A DNA stretch of 64,000 nucleotides, from contig NZ_BOOB01000034.1 in the NCBI RefSeq assembly GCF_016863015.1, positions 1 through 64,000 on the forward strand, read 5' to 3'. This stretch comes from Microbispora amethystogenes. Its GTDB lineage: Bacteria > Actinomycetota > Actinomycetes > Streptosporangiales > Streptosporangiaceae. Shown in pieces: positions 51,481 through 60,227 of the stretch (position 1 is its first letter; every line of letters starts with the position of its first letter). A program made the translations under genes and the position numbers. Below the pieces are notes generated by a model. The model saw only the letters and a list, made by a program, of their open reading frames with translations, made no database searches and was not told the DNA's origin.

Positions 51481-51743
51481 ACCCGGGCGAACCCGGCGCT
51501 CGGACGGGCCGGGGCGAACCCGGCGCTCGCACCGGCCGCACCGCCGGCACCGGCCGCACTGTCTACCGCATCCGCTGGGTGCCGGGCACCGACCGGTTGC
51601 ACGCCACCTGTTTCTGCGGCGCGGAACGGGAGTTCGACGATCCCGTGGTCCTGTGGGACTGGCTGCTCGGCCACCCGGAAGGACACCGGGCCCGGCCGGC
51701 CGGAGCGGAGAACTCCCCCGCCCCCGCCGCCGCGCTCGTCTGA
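51477..51743 (+). CDS. Small protein between the Rieske oxygenase and its reductase
   Basis: 88 aa. The ATG overlaps the oxygenase stop (ATGA). The N-terminal 28 residues are a Gly/Arg repeat (GEPGARTGR twice) and residues 29-66 form a compact segment YRIRWVPGTDRLHATCFCGA followed by EREFDDPVVLWDWLLGHPEGH. The CFC pair might touch a metal. No family is named. Position suggests an accessory to the oxygenase. Confidence 0.65.
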   Translation: MNPGEPGARTGRGEPGARTGRTAGTGRTVYRIRWVPGTDRLHATCFCGAEREFDDPVVLWDWLLGHPEGHRARPAGAENSPAPAAALV

Positions 51744-51788
51744 GCACACGCCGTTCGTTCACCCACTCAGCCGGAGGACCCGCGCGCC

Positions 51789-52742
51789 ATGCCCCTGACG
51801 GAACCGGAGCTCGACCTGAAGGTGGCGGGCAGGACGCCCGTCGCCGAGGGGGTCGTGCTCCTGCGCCTCGTCCGGCCCGACGGCGGCCCGCTGCCCTCCT
51901 GGACGCCGGGCGCACACGTCGATCTACTGCTCGCACCGGGCCTGGTCAGGCAGTACTCGCTGTGCGGCGACCCCGGCGACGGCCGGGCCTTCGAGGTGGC
52001 GGTGCTGCGGGAGCCGATCGGGCGCGGCGGCTCCGCCCATGTGCACGACCGGCTCGCCGAGGGCGACACGGTGCGGGTGCGCGGCCCGCGCAACCATTTC
52101 GGCCTCGCCGAGTCACCCCGCTACCTGTTCGTGGCCGGCGGGATCGGCATCACCCCGCTCCTCCCGATGATCGCCGAGGCCGCGCGCCGCCGTACGGACT
52201 GGCGGCTGGTGTACGGCGGACGCACCCGGGCCTCGATGGCCTTCGCCGACCGGCTCGTACGGGACCATCCGGACCGGGTCGAGCTGTGCCCGCAGGACGA
52301 GACGGGCCTGCTCGACCTGGACGGGCTGCTCGGCGTTCCCCTCTCCGGTGCCCTCGTCTACTGCTGCGGCCCGGAACCACTGCTGAGGGCGGCGGAGGAG
52401 CGCTGCGCGTCCTGGCCGAAGGGCGCGTTGCGCGTCGAGCGGTTCACCCCCGCGGCCACGGACGGCGGCGAGGCCTCGGCGTTCGAGGTCGAACTGGCCC
52501 TGACCGGGACGACGCTGACCGTGCCGGAGGACCGCTCGATCCTCGAGGTGGTCGAGGAGGCGGGCGTCCCCGTGCTGTCCTCCTGCCGGGAGGGGACCTG
52601 CGGCACCTGCGAGACGGTGGTGCTGGACGGCGTGCCCGACCACCGCGACAGCCTCCTCACCGAGGAGGAGCGCGCGGCCGGCGACGTCATGTTCATCTGC
52701 GTGTCACGCGCCCGCTCGCCCCGTCTCGTCCTCGAACTCTGA
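51789..52742 (+). CDS. VanB-type reductase (FMN/NAD + plant-type 2Fe-2S ferredoxin)
   Basis: 317 aa. Three parts in order: FMN-binding barrel (VRQYSLCGDPGD), NAD domain (FVAGGIGITPLLPMI; VYCCGPEPLL) and C-terminal ferredoxin with the cluster Cys in VLSSCREGTCGTCETVVLDG and FICVSRA. It passes electrons from NADH to the Rieske oxygenase encoded 309 bp upstream. AGCCGGAGG precedes the ATG. Confidence 0.92.
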   Translation: MPLTEPELDLKVAGRTPVAEGVVLLRLVRPDGGPLPSWTPGAHVDLLLAPGLVRQYSLCGDPGDGRAFEVAVLREPIGRGGSAHVHDRLAEGDTVRVRGPRNHFGLAESPRYLFVAGGIGITPLLPMIAEAARRRTDWRLVYGGRTRASMAFADRLVRDHPDRVELCPQDETGLLDLDGLLGVPLSGALVYCCGPEPLLRAAEERCASWPKGALRVERFTPAATDGGEASAFEVELALTGTTLTVPEDRSILEVVEEAGVPVLSSCREGTCGTCETVVLDGVPDHRDSLLTEEERAAGDVMFICVSRARSPRLVLEL

Positions 52743-52766
52743 GCCGCCGTCCGATTGTGAGGCCGT

Positions 52767-55700
52767 CTAGCGGCAGACGTCGCGGTAGGGCACGTCGGCA
52801 AGATACGTCGGCCAGTCCCGCTCCGGCAGGGTGCGCCCCACCCGGGCGCACACCGCGGCGGCGATCCGCTCCGGATCCACCGGATAGTCGTGCACGCCGC
52901 CGGACCCGTCGGCGGCGTACAGGGTGGTGCCGTCGGGGCTGAACGCGAGGCTCAGGATCTCACTCCCGTACAGATCGACCGCGGGGCCGAGACGGCGCCC
53001 GCTGCCGACATCCCAGAGCTGGACCGTGCCCTCCCCGCCGCCGGTGGCGAGGATCCGCCCGTCCGGGGCGAAGGCCATCGCGCCCACCGGCTCCAGTGCA
53101 CCGTGCAGCACCGGCGGCCGCGGCACCGGGCCCCGGGTGCTCCACAGCACGATCCTGCCCATGCCGTCGCCCAGCGCCATCAGCCGCCCGTCAGGCGCGA
53201 ACGCGAGATGGCCAAAGCCGGAGCCGCTCTGTGAGGACGGATCGTAGTTCCCGCCGAACGGCCTGGCCGAGGCGGCGTCGACGAAACGGCCGGGCCCGGA
53301 GCCCACAGGCGCCATGTAGCGCCCGTCCGGCGAGAAGACGTACGGCCCCGCGGGCTGGGTGAGGCGCACGGTCGTGCGCACCGCGCCGGTGTGCACGTCC
53401 CACAACCGCATCCAGCGCTCGTCCTCCTGGCTCGCCGACCGGATCAGCAGGGGGGTCATCTCGGCCACGAGCGTGCGGCCGTCCGGGCTCAGCGCCGCCG
53501 ATTCCAGTCGCCGGTCCTTCGGCGCCCTGACGGTGCGCGACGCCGTACGGGTGACGACGTCCCACACCGTGTACGCCCCCGCGCCGTCGCCGGTGAGCAG
53601 GTGACGGGCGTCGCGGCTGAACTGCGGCGGGTCGGAGCCGGCGGCGTCGGGGCCGGGCTCCGACCCCCGGAGGGGTTCCCCGACAAAACGGCGCCCGCGG
53701 ACGTCCCACAGCCGCACCGCATCGGTCTCACTCATCCGGACGGCCAGCAGGCGCCCGTCCGGGCTGAGCGTCGCCGCGTACGGCTTCCCGGGGAGCCCGC
53801 CGCCCGCCAGGCGCTGCCCGAGGTCCACGGTGACGACCGACTGGTCGACCACGTACCTGAGCGAACGCCCGCCGGAGTCGAACCGGACGTCCAAGGCCGC
53901 TCCGTCGAGCCGGTAGTCCAGCAGCAGATGGCGGTCGGCGACCCGCCACACCTGGATCCGGTTGTCGGCGAACGAGGCCAGCAGCCCGCCGGGGCCGTAC
54001 CGCAGCACGGGCATGCTCGCGAGGTCCAGGTTCACCGGTCCGGCGGCCGCCAACTGCCCGGGCAGGCGCCGCGCCGTCCCGGTGTCGACGAGGGTGACCG
54101 ACCTGGCGCCCCGGCAGGCCAGCGTACGACCGTCCGGGCTGAAGGCCAGGGAGATCGGAGCGCCGGGGCAGGCGGCGCGGAACCGGGCGTCCTCGGTCCC
54201 GGCCGGCAGCCGCCGGAGGTGGACGCCGGGCTCGCCCCCCTCCACGGCGTACGCCGCGAGCCGCCCCGAGGACGCGACGGCCGCGTGGCCGAGTTCCCAG
54301 TGGGGAAGGGCGCGGCCACTGTCGATGTTCCAGAGGAACAGGCCCTGGCCCTCGTGCACGACGAGGGTCGCGTCGTCGTCGCCGAACTCCAGGAGCAGGT
54401 CCAAGATCGACCGGCGGTCCTCGGGATCGGCGGAGTCGTCGGCCTGCGGGTCGTACTCGCGCCTCCGTTTCCCGGTGCGGGCGTCCCACACGACCACCTT
54501 CGCGCCGAGCACCGCCGCGAGATAACGGCCGGTCGGACTCAGCGCGACACTCTGCAACACCTGACCGGTGCCTATGCCGGTGTCGGCCCAGCCGCCCGTC
54601 CTCCGGCCGGTGCGTACGTCGTAGAGGCGGACGCCGTCGGCGCTGACGCTGGCCAGGACGCGGCCGTCGCCGCTCAGCGCGCGGAGCGTGGTGCCGGTCG
54701 CCTGAGGGTCGGGGAAGACGGCGGTCTCGGGCTGGTAGAGGGACGTCGTGAGGGCCGATCGGGTGTCGGCGCCGGGAGCCAGGCGCCAGCCGGCGACCGT
54801 CAGCAGCATCGCGGTGCCCGGATCGGTCGTGCGCAGCGTCCCCGCCTGGGAGGCGACCTGCCGTCCGGTCGCCTGGTCGCGCTGCTCGGCGATCCTGCGG
54901 GCCTGGTACGCCGACAGCCCGCCGCCCGCGACCGACAGCACGAGCAGGACGGCCAGGACCAGCGTGAGCAGCCTGCGCTGGTTGGCGCGCCTCCTGACCA
55001 GGGCCGAACCGGCGGCGAGATACTCGCGTTCCGACGCGTTCAGGGCGAGGTGGCGGCGCCCGCCCGCCGCCCAGGCGAGGGCGCTGTCGAGCCGGGCGCC
55101 CTGGAGCAGGTCGGCGTCCTTCCCGCCGTCTCCGCGCCAGCGACGGGCCGCCGCGGCCAGTTCCATGTGCCCGCGCAGGCCGTCGTGTTCCTCGTCGGCC
55201 CACGCGCGCAGGCGGGGCCAGGCCCTCACCAGGGCCGGGCCGGCCAGCGTGACAGAGCCGTCCGAACCAGACAGCAGCCCGGCCTGGGCCAGAGCCGCGA
55301 GCACCTCCTCGACGGCGGCCCTCTCCTCCGCCGGACGGCCCTCCAGCAGTTCCGCACGACTCACCCGGCGAGTGCTCTCCTCTCCGTGCTCATCCACGGC
55401 GATCATCCGCAGCAGCATGTCCGGGACGACGGCCTGCGCGGCCGGGCCGAGCCCGGCGTACACCTCCTCGGCGAGCATGCCCAGGCCGGGCTCGCGATCA
55501 CCGTCCCGGCCCAGCAGCCCCGCCTCGGCGCTGCCCAGGGCCAGCAGATCCCCCTGGAAGCCGCGGAACCCGCTGACCAGGGCGTTCAGCAGGTCGCGGG
55601 CCGCCGGGCGCTCCTCCGGATCCTTGCGCAGCCCGGCGGCCACCAGCGGGCGCAGCGACTCGGGGAGCATGCTGAGATCGGGGTCGACGGACAGGACGCG

Positions 55701-56375
55701 GTGCATGACGCCGCCGAGGCTCTCCGCCTCGAACGGGTCGATTCCGGTGGCGGCGAACACGACGACGCCGCCCCAGGCGAACACGTCGGCGGGAGTGCCG
55801 GCCCGCCGCCCGGTGAACACCTCCGGCGCCATGTAGGTAGGCGTTCCGGCCACCAGGCCGCTCGCCGTCAGCGACATCTCCAGCGTCCGGGCCACCCCGA
55901 AGTCGATCACTCGCGGCCCGTCCGGCCCGAGGAGCACGTTGTCGGGTTTCAGATCACGGTGGATCACACCCGCGTCGTGGATCGCGGCCAGGGCGGTGGC
56001 CACTCCGGTGGCCAGCCGGTGCAAATCGTCCCCGGCGAACCGGCGGCCCTCCTGACGCACGGCCCGGCGCAGGCTCGGCCCCTCCACGTACTCGCTCACG
56101 ATGTACGGCTGGTCGCCCTCCAGCTGCGCGTCCAGCACCCGGGCCGTGCAGAAGGACGCCACCCTCCGGGCCGCCGTCGCCTCCCGCCCGAACCTGCCAC
56201 GTAACTCCTGGTCGCGGGCCGCCTCGCCGTGCAGTACCTTCACCGCGACACGGCGGCCCCCGGAGTCGTACGCCTCGTACACCACCCCCTGGCCGCCCGC
56301 CCCGAGCCGGCCCGCCAGCCAGTATCCGCCCAGCCGCTCCGGGTCCTCCGGCAGCAGCGGCGCCGCCAACGCCAT
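52767..56375 (-). CDS. Membrane Ser/Thr protein kinase with WD40 propeller
   Basis: 1202 aa; the ATG at 56375 has GGGGAG upstream. Residues about 15-270 form a Hanks-type kinase: GRLGAGGQGVVYEAY, Lys46 in VAVKVL, HRDLKPDN (Asp141) and IDFGVART. Residues about 300-470 resemble the helical region of STAND-type proteins without a visible Walker A. A membrane helix (LLTLVLAVLLVLSVAGGGLSA, 21 residues, about 475-500; read as LLTLVLAVLLVLSVAGGG) comes next, and the rest is a WD40 beta-propeller with repeats of the form FSPDGRxLA. The kinase would face the cytoplasm and the propeller the outside. Such proteins are signalling receptors in actinobacteria; ligand and targets are unknown. Its 3' end meets the VanB-type gene. 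Confidence 0.9.
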   Translation of the reverse strand: MALAAPLLPEDPERLGGYWLAGRLGAGGQGVVYEAYDSGGRRVAVKVLHGEAARDQELRGRFGREATAARRVASFCTARVLDAQLEGDQPYIVSEYVEGPSLRRAVRQEGRRFAGDDLHRLATGVATALAAIHDAGVIHRDLKPDNVLLGPDGPRVIDFGVARTLEMSLTASGLVAGTPTYMAPEVFTGRRAGTPADVFAWGGVVVFAATGIDPFEAESLGGVMHRVLSVDPDLSMLPESLRPLVAAGLRKDPEERPAARDLLNALVSGFRGFQGDLLALGSAEAGLLGRDGDREPGLGMLAEEVYAGLGPAAQAVVPDMLLRMIAVDEHGEESTRRVSRAELLEGRPAEERAAVEEVLAALAQAGLLSGSDGSVTLAGPALVRAWPRLRAWADEEHDGLRGHMELAAAARRWRGDGGKDADLLQGARLDSALAWAAGGRRHLALNASEREYLAAGSALVRRRANQRRLLTLVLAVLLVLSVAGGGLSAYQARRIAEQRDQATGRQVASQAGTLRTTDPGTAMLLTVAGWRLAPGADTRSALTTSLYQPETAVFPDPQATGTTLRALSGDGRVLASVSADGVRLYDVRTGRRTGGWADTGIGTGQVLQSVALSPTGRYLAAVLGAKVVVWDARTGKRRREYDPQADDSADPEDRRSILDLLLEFGDDDATLVVHEGQGLFLWNIDSGRALPHWELGHAAVASSGRLAAYAVEGGEPGVHLRRLPAGTEDARFRAACPGAPISLAFSPDGRTLACRGARSVTLVDTGTARRLPGQLAAAGPVNLDLASMPVLRYGPGGLLASFADNRIQVWRVADRHLLLDYRLDGAALDVRFDSGGRSLRYVVDQSVVTVDLGQRLAGGGLPGKPYAATLSPDGRLLAVRMSETDAVRLWDVRGRRFVGEPLRGSEPGPDAAGSDPPQFSRDARHLLTGDGAGAYTVWDVVTRTASRTVRAPKDRRLESAALSPDGRTLVAEMTPLLIRSASQEDERWMRLWDVHTGAVRTTVRLTQPAGPYVFSPDGRYMAPVGSGPGRFVDAASARPFGGNYDPSSQSGSGFGHLAFAPDGRLMALGDGMGRIVLWSTRGPVPRPPVLHGALEPVGAMAFAPDGRILATGGGEGTVQLWDVGSGRRLGPAVDLYGSEILSLAFSPDGTTLYAADGSGGVHDYPVDPERIAAAVCARVGRTLPERDWPTYLADVPYRDVCR

Positions 56376-56512
56376 ACGCACTCCCCGTCTCTCGGTTCTT
56401 TGATGCCGACGACGGTCCGGAGGTTCACGCGCCCTTGAACCGCACGCGACCCCGGGCGCGGCCGGCAAGGGCCTCGCCCGCTACCGCATGTCAGCGTTGG
56501 CGGGGTCCGACG
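56376..56512. other. Gap between the kinase gene and the DUF222/HNH gene
   Basis: 137 bases with both neighbours on the minus strand. No gene or clear promoter was recognised. Confidence 0.4.
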
Positions 56513-59098
56513 TCATAGGCGTCTCCGGGTGGTGCGGGGGTTGCGGTAGGTGAAGGCCCACCGGTCCTCGCCGATCTTTCGGCGGGTGTAGCGGGTGGGA
56601 TGGCGGTAGCGGTCGCGGTTATGGAACTGGCAGGCCGGTCCCAGCAGCTTCAGGTCGGTCAGCCCGCCGCTGCACCAGTTCTCCGCGTGGTCGATCTGGC
56701 ACATGCTGGCGGGCAGCGGGCAGCCGTCCACCCAGCAGGTGGCATACCGGGCGAAGACCGCCCGACGCTGGGCGGGGGTCGCCAGGCGAACCTTGCGGCC
56801 CATGTCCAGCACCTGCCCGGCAGCGTCCATGACTATCCGCACCAAAGTGCTGGTACGCGCCAGCCGGTGCACGCCGGAGACGGGCAGCAGATGCCCGGTC
56901 GCCAGTATCAACCCCGGCAACCCCCGCAACCACACCCCCGGCGGCGCATTGCCCCCCACCCCCGGCCGTCTGTTCCCCGGCGGCACATCCGCTCCCACCC
57001 CCGCCCACGCGTCACCGCCAAGCCAGGCACTGCCACCCAGCCAAGCGTCACCCTGTTCCGCACCCGGAGGAGCGTCGGGGTCCGTACCCGACGGTCCATC
57101 GGCTCCCGCCCCCGGCCAGGCGTTGCCTCCCGTCCTGGGGCTGTCCTCGCTGCGGAGGCCAGTAGCGTCGTTACGCTCGGACGAGGGATCAGGGGCATGT
57201 GCCTGATGCGCACATGTGCGCCGCGAATCCCTCGCTCGGTGTCTCTGCACGTCTGTCTGGTCGGCGTGATCCTGCCGGGCGTCGCCGACCTCATCGACCT
57301 CGCCCACGTTGCCAAGGTGGTCGGCGGGGTCGGCACGCTCGTCGCCGTCGGCCGAGTCGAAGTGCGGCCAGACGACGGCGGAGCCGCCCGTGGTCGTGTA
57401 CTGGGGAGCCGAGCGCTCGTCGCCGCAGGCGGGAGCGTCCGTAGCAGGGTCGTCGGAGCAGGTCGCGCAGGCCTCGGCGGCGGGGTTCTCAGCGGCGCAG
57501 GCGTCAAGCCAAGGGCCAGGATCACTTCCTGAGCCGGGGTCGAGGCCGGGGTCGGCGCCAGACGGGTCGGTACCTGAGGTGTCGCCGGTTGGGTGGTCGC
57601 CCGAGAGGTCGTCGGCGAGGTCGTCGGCAGCGTCGGTGCTCGCGGGTTCGGCGCCTGGGGAGTCGGCTGTGGGGTCGGCGTTTGGGGGGTCGTCGGGGAG
57701 GGACTCGGCGTTGACGAGCACCAGAAGCTCGGTCACGATCTTGTTCTCCAGGAGCGCGATCAACGCGTCCGCGTTCCGCACACTCAGGGTGCGGTCGTCA
57801 CCCTCGGCCTTGGGCTTGGCGTAGACGTCGAGCCAGTGCTGCAACCGCGCGGCGGCCTCTACTGGCAGGTAGAACTCTCCCTCCACACCGCCGTTCCTGC
57901 GACGGCGGACGCGGAAGAATCGGCGGTCGAAGTCGGCCTGCTCGTCCTTTTCGTGGCCGTCGGGGTCAAGCACCGCCCGCAGATACCGCCCCGCCTTGGC
58001 CACCTCAGCCGCGCCCGCCGATCTCGCCAGCTCCAGCAGGATCCCCTCAGCCGTCTTCGCCTGGTCGTCGGTCAGCCCGGAGGTCGCGGTGCAGATCGCC
58101 TCCACAATGCCCTCGGGCAAGGTGCCTTCGGCGAAGCGCTCGCGCACCTGCGGGAGGCGGTGCAGTTCCATGCTCATCGTCACCAACCGGCCCGCACCCG
58201 CAGGGGTCATCCCCCCAGCGGAACGCAGCCACAACTTGGTGGACGCATGCCCATGACTCTTCGCCTCCCCGGCCCGATGGACCCGGCCCACCCGGGCCGC
58301 CAACGCCGAAGTGATCCGGTCGCGAGCCGACAGCAACTCCTCGGCCTCGGCCAGACACACGCCCGCGTCCTCGGGCACCGGCATCAGCGCCACAACCCGC
58401 GCCGCCTCAGCAACCGCCGCCACCGCCACCCACGACGACGACCCAGCGCCGAAAGCGCCACCGTAAGCACCGCCGGAAGCACCATTAGACGCACTGCCAG
58501 GCGTAGCACCGGGAGTATCAGCGGGCGCACCACCAGGCGCGCTACCGGCGTCCCCGTCATCGTGATCCCGGCCGGCATCGTGATCCCAACCGGCATCGTG
58601 CTCTCGGCCCGTACCGCTCTGGTCTGCATCCCGATCGAAGCCGGTGGCACCGCGGCTCGCATCCTGGTTCACGTCACCTGGACTGGTGGCGGGGGCGCCG
58701 CCAGGCGCACCAGCGGAACCACCGACAGAACCACCGACAGAACCACCGACAGAACCACCGACAGAACCACTGCCGGACACCCAACCGGGAACCTCGCCAT
58801 GAGCGCCTCCGGAAGTGCCTCCGGAAGTGCCGCCGGAAGTGCCGCCGGAAGCGAAGCCGTCGGCGCTCCTTGCCCCGACACGATTCGAAAACGCCTTAAT
58901 AAGGGGGACTTTCAGCGAATCGCTGAGTCGGCTTGCGTGCTTTGACGCCCCGGGCTCGACGATCGGCACATATTCACGGGCAAGCGCGCCCTCGGATGAC
59001 CAAAGGGGCGAACCGGCGGTGAGCCGCTCCCACCAGTCGTCATCGCCAGTGTCGTTCGAACGAGGGGGGTGCACAGGATCAGCACCGAACAGATCCAT
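56513..59098 (-). CDS. DUF222/HNH endonuclease-like protein with long repeat-rich insertions
   Basis: 861 aa; the ATG at 59098 is preceded by GGGGAGG. A DUF222 region (about residues 220-460; SARDRITSALAARVGRVHRAGE, in parts, and RFAEGTLPEGIVEAICTATSGL) is joined by a long low-complexity stretch to a C-terminal HNH fold (CWVDGCPLPASMCQIDHAENW, in parts; GPACQFHNRDRYRHP). Family members (13E12-like) are abundant in actinobacteria and of uncertain function. Unusual here are GTSGG and GSVGG repeats near the N-terminus (about residues 85-140) and hundreds of Asp/Pro/Gly-rich residues between the domains, making it much longer than typical members of 400-500 aa. Confidence 0.85.
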   Translation of the reverse strand: MDLFGADPVHPPRSNDTGDDDWWERLTAGSPLWSSEGALAREYVPIVEPGASKHASRLSDSLKVPLIKAFSNRVGARSADGFASGGTSGGTSGGTSGGAHGEVPGWVSGSGSVGGSVGGSVGGSVGGSAGAPGGAPATSPGDVNQDASRGATGFDRDADQSGTGREHDAGWDHDAGRDHDDGDAGSAPGGAPADTPGATPGSASNGASGGAYGGAFGAGSSSWVAVAAVAEAARVVALMPVPEDAGVCLAEAEELLSARDRITSALAARVGRVHRAGEAKSHGHASTKLWLRSAGGMTPAGAGRLVTMSMELHRLPQVRERFAEGTLPEGIVEAICTATSGLTDDQAKTAEGILLELARSAGAAEVAKAGRYLRAVLDPDGHEKDEQADFDRRFFRVRRRRNGGVEGEFYLPVEAAARLQHWLDVYAKPKAEGDDRTLSVRNADALIALLENKIVTELLVLVNAESLPDDPPNADPTADSPGAEPASTDAADDLADDLSGDHPTGDTSGTDPSGADPGLDPGSGSDPGPWLDACAAENPAAEACATCSDDPATDAPACGDERSAPQYTTTGGSAVVWPHFDSADGDERADPADHLGNVGEVDEVGDARQDHADQTDVQRHRARDSRRTCAHQAHAPDPSSERNDATGLRSEDSPRTGGNAWPGAGADGPSGTDPDAPPGAEQGDAWLGGSAWLGGDAWAGVGADVPPGNRRPGVGGNAPPGVWLRGLPGLILATGHLLPVSGVHRLARTSTLVRIVMDAAGQVLDMGRKVRLATPAQRRAVFARYATCWVDGCPLPASMCQIDHAENWCSGGLTDLKLLGPACQFHNRDRYRHPTRYTRRKIGEDRWAFTYRNPRTTRRRL
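58711..58865 (-). repeat. Tandem repeats in the N-terminal part of the DUF222/HNH gene
   Basis: Two repeat blocks: 15-base units (plus strand ACCGACAGAACC-type, 58722-58768) encoding GSVGG and 12-base units (GAAGTGCCTCCG-type, 58807-58855) encoding GTSG. Both keep the frame. Confidence 0.75.
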
Positions 59099-59734
59099 CA
59101 CACCTCCCCGATGAATTCGAAAACCTGTATTGATTCTTTCACATCACCGCACCATGAACACCCCTGCGTAGCGATTTGTTGGTGTCACAGGCACACGGAA
59201 AACCGGCCCTCTTGTGGTGCGACCAGAACGCCTTTTATCAGTTGATGGTGGACGGCCGGAAGAGCGACGGTCCTGCCGTTCTGGTAGGTGCCGCCGCTCC
59301 GCTTTCCTGCCGCGTACGACGAAGAGGGGTCACTGGCGCACGCGAGAGGGCTCGTCCCGCGATCGATGACGACGCGCCCCAGGGCGGCTTGCCGAGCCGA
59401 ATTCTGCACTCACTTATCCGGTCTGCTTCCGCCCAAGCCGGTGAAAGCACGGGCCGGTGAAGAATGTCCGGGCGGGGAGGTTTTAGGGACCGTGACCCGA
59501 AAATCATTCCTAACGCCGCACCAACCGCCGACTATGCGAGATTGCCTCGACATGCCGTCCATGTCCATCAAATCCGGCAAATACCTCGGCTGTAGAGGAT
59601 GCGATCAAACTACGCGTTACTTTCGCGAAACGCGACGACCGCGAACCAGGGTTCTCTTGGCGCGATTTCCAGGGATAACACCCGGGGGCGAGGGCGACGT
59701 TCGGCCGGGAGTTCTCGCATCCGGCGACGGCGTG
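59099..59734. other. Gene-poor stretch upstream of the DUF222/HNH gene
   Basis: About 635 bases without a convincing gene on either strand; open frames here do not resemble proteins and have no ribosome sites. It is noticeably richer in A/T than the flanks, especially 59100-59180 and 59500-59640. One weak dyad (CGCGTT ... AACGCG, about 59615-59636) was noticed. It probably holds the promoter of the DUF222/HNH gene. Confidence 0.45.
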
Positions 59735-60127
59735 TCACTCCTCTCCGGAGAACCGCTCCCAGGCGGACTGGCGGGCCATGCCGAGGGCGGCGCCGATCCT
59801 GGCCCAGGTGACGCCCCGATCACGCAGGCGCTGCACCCAGACCCGCAGGTTCTCCTCCACCTGCGCGCCCACGGCCGCGATGCGCGGCAGGAACTCCAGG
59901 ATCTGCTCGTCGGTCATGCTCTCGGCGTACGGGATCTCCGCGGCCTCGGCGGGCTCAGCGGACTCGGCGGCCTTGGCGGCCTGGGCGGCCAGGATCTCGG
60001 CGCAGAGCCCCACGCACTCGTTGCAGATGTGGACGCCGGGCCCGGCGACCATCTTGTTCACCTCGGTCTTCGACTTCGAGCAGAACGAGCAGCGGATGTC
60101 CTGTTCCGACAGAGAAGGTGCCGGCAT
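59735..60127 (-). CDS. ClpX-type C4 zinc finger protein with C-terminal helix-turn-helix
   Basis: 130 aa; GGGAGGG precedes the ATG at 60127. Residues 10-42 are the ClpX N-terminal zinc-binding domain ([20 protein letters not shown] and [10 protein letters not shown]; Cys13, 16, 35, 38), which in ClpX dimerises and binds adaptors and substrates. An Ala/Glu-rich linker (about 46-68) follows, then a helical segment and a putative [23 protein letters not shown]. No AAA+ domain is present. Two matching palindromes lie upstream. A transcription factor tied to Clp proteolysis is a reasonable guess, not shown. Confidence 0.85.
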   Translation of the reverse strand: MPAPSLSEQDIRCSFCSKSKTEVNKMVAGPGVHICNECVGLCAEILAAQAAKAAESAEPAEAAEIPYAESMTDEQILEFLPRIAAVGAQVEENLRVWVQRLRDRGVTWARIGAALGMARQSAWERFSGEE

Positions 60128-60148
60128 GTCGCCCTCCCGGCATTCGTT

Positions 60149-60165
60149 GTCAGGCGTTTCCTGAC
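60149..60165. promoter_or_regulatory. Palindromic site 1 upstream of the ClpX-zinc-finger gene
   Basis: GTCAGG-cgttt-CCTGAC, a perfect 6+5+6 palindrome starting 22 bases upstream of the ATG. Confidence 0.65.
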
Positions 60166-60186
60166 GAGCGATCAGGAGACTACGCC

Positions 60187-60203
60187 GTCAGGAACTGCCT
60201 GAC
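60187..60203. promoter_or_regulatory. Palindromic site 2 upstream of the ClpX-zinc-finger gene
   Basis: GTCAGG-aactg-CCTGAC has the same arms and spacing as site 1, 38 bases further upstream, with a different spacer. Two sites with identical arms strongly suggest a protein-binding site. Confidence 0.65.
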
Positions 60204-60227
60204 AAGACATCCCGAATCAGTCGGTGA

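Noticed and set aside
53391-56204. Long plus-strand open frame opposite the kinase/WD40 gene
   Set aside because: Antisense artefact of high third-position GC; no motifs and no ribosome site.
59288-60202. Plus-strand open frame across the gene-poor stretch and the ClpX-zinc-finger gene
   Set aside because: Its second half is the antisense of a well-supported gene and the first half has no protein-like features.
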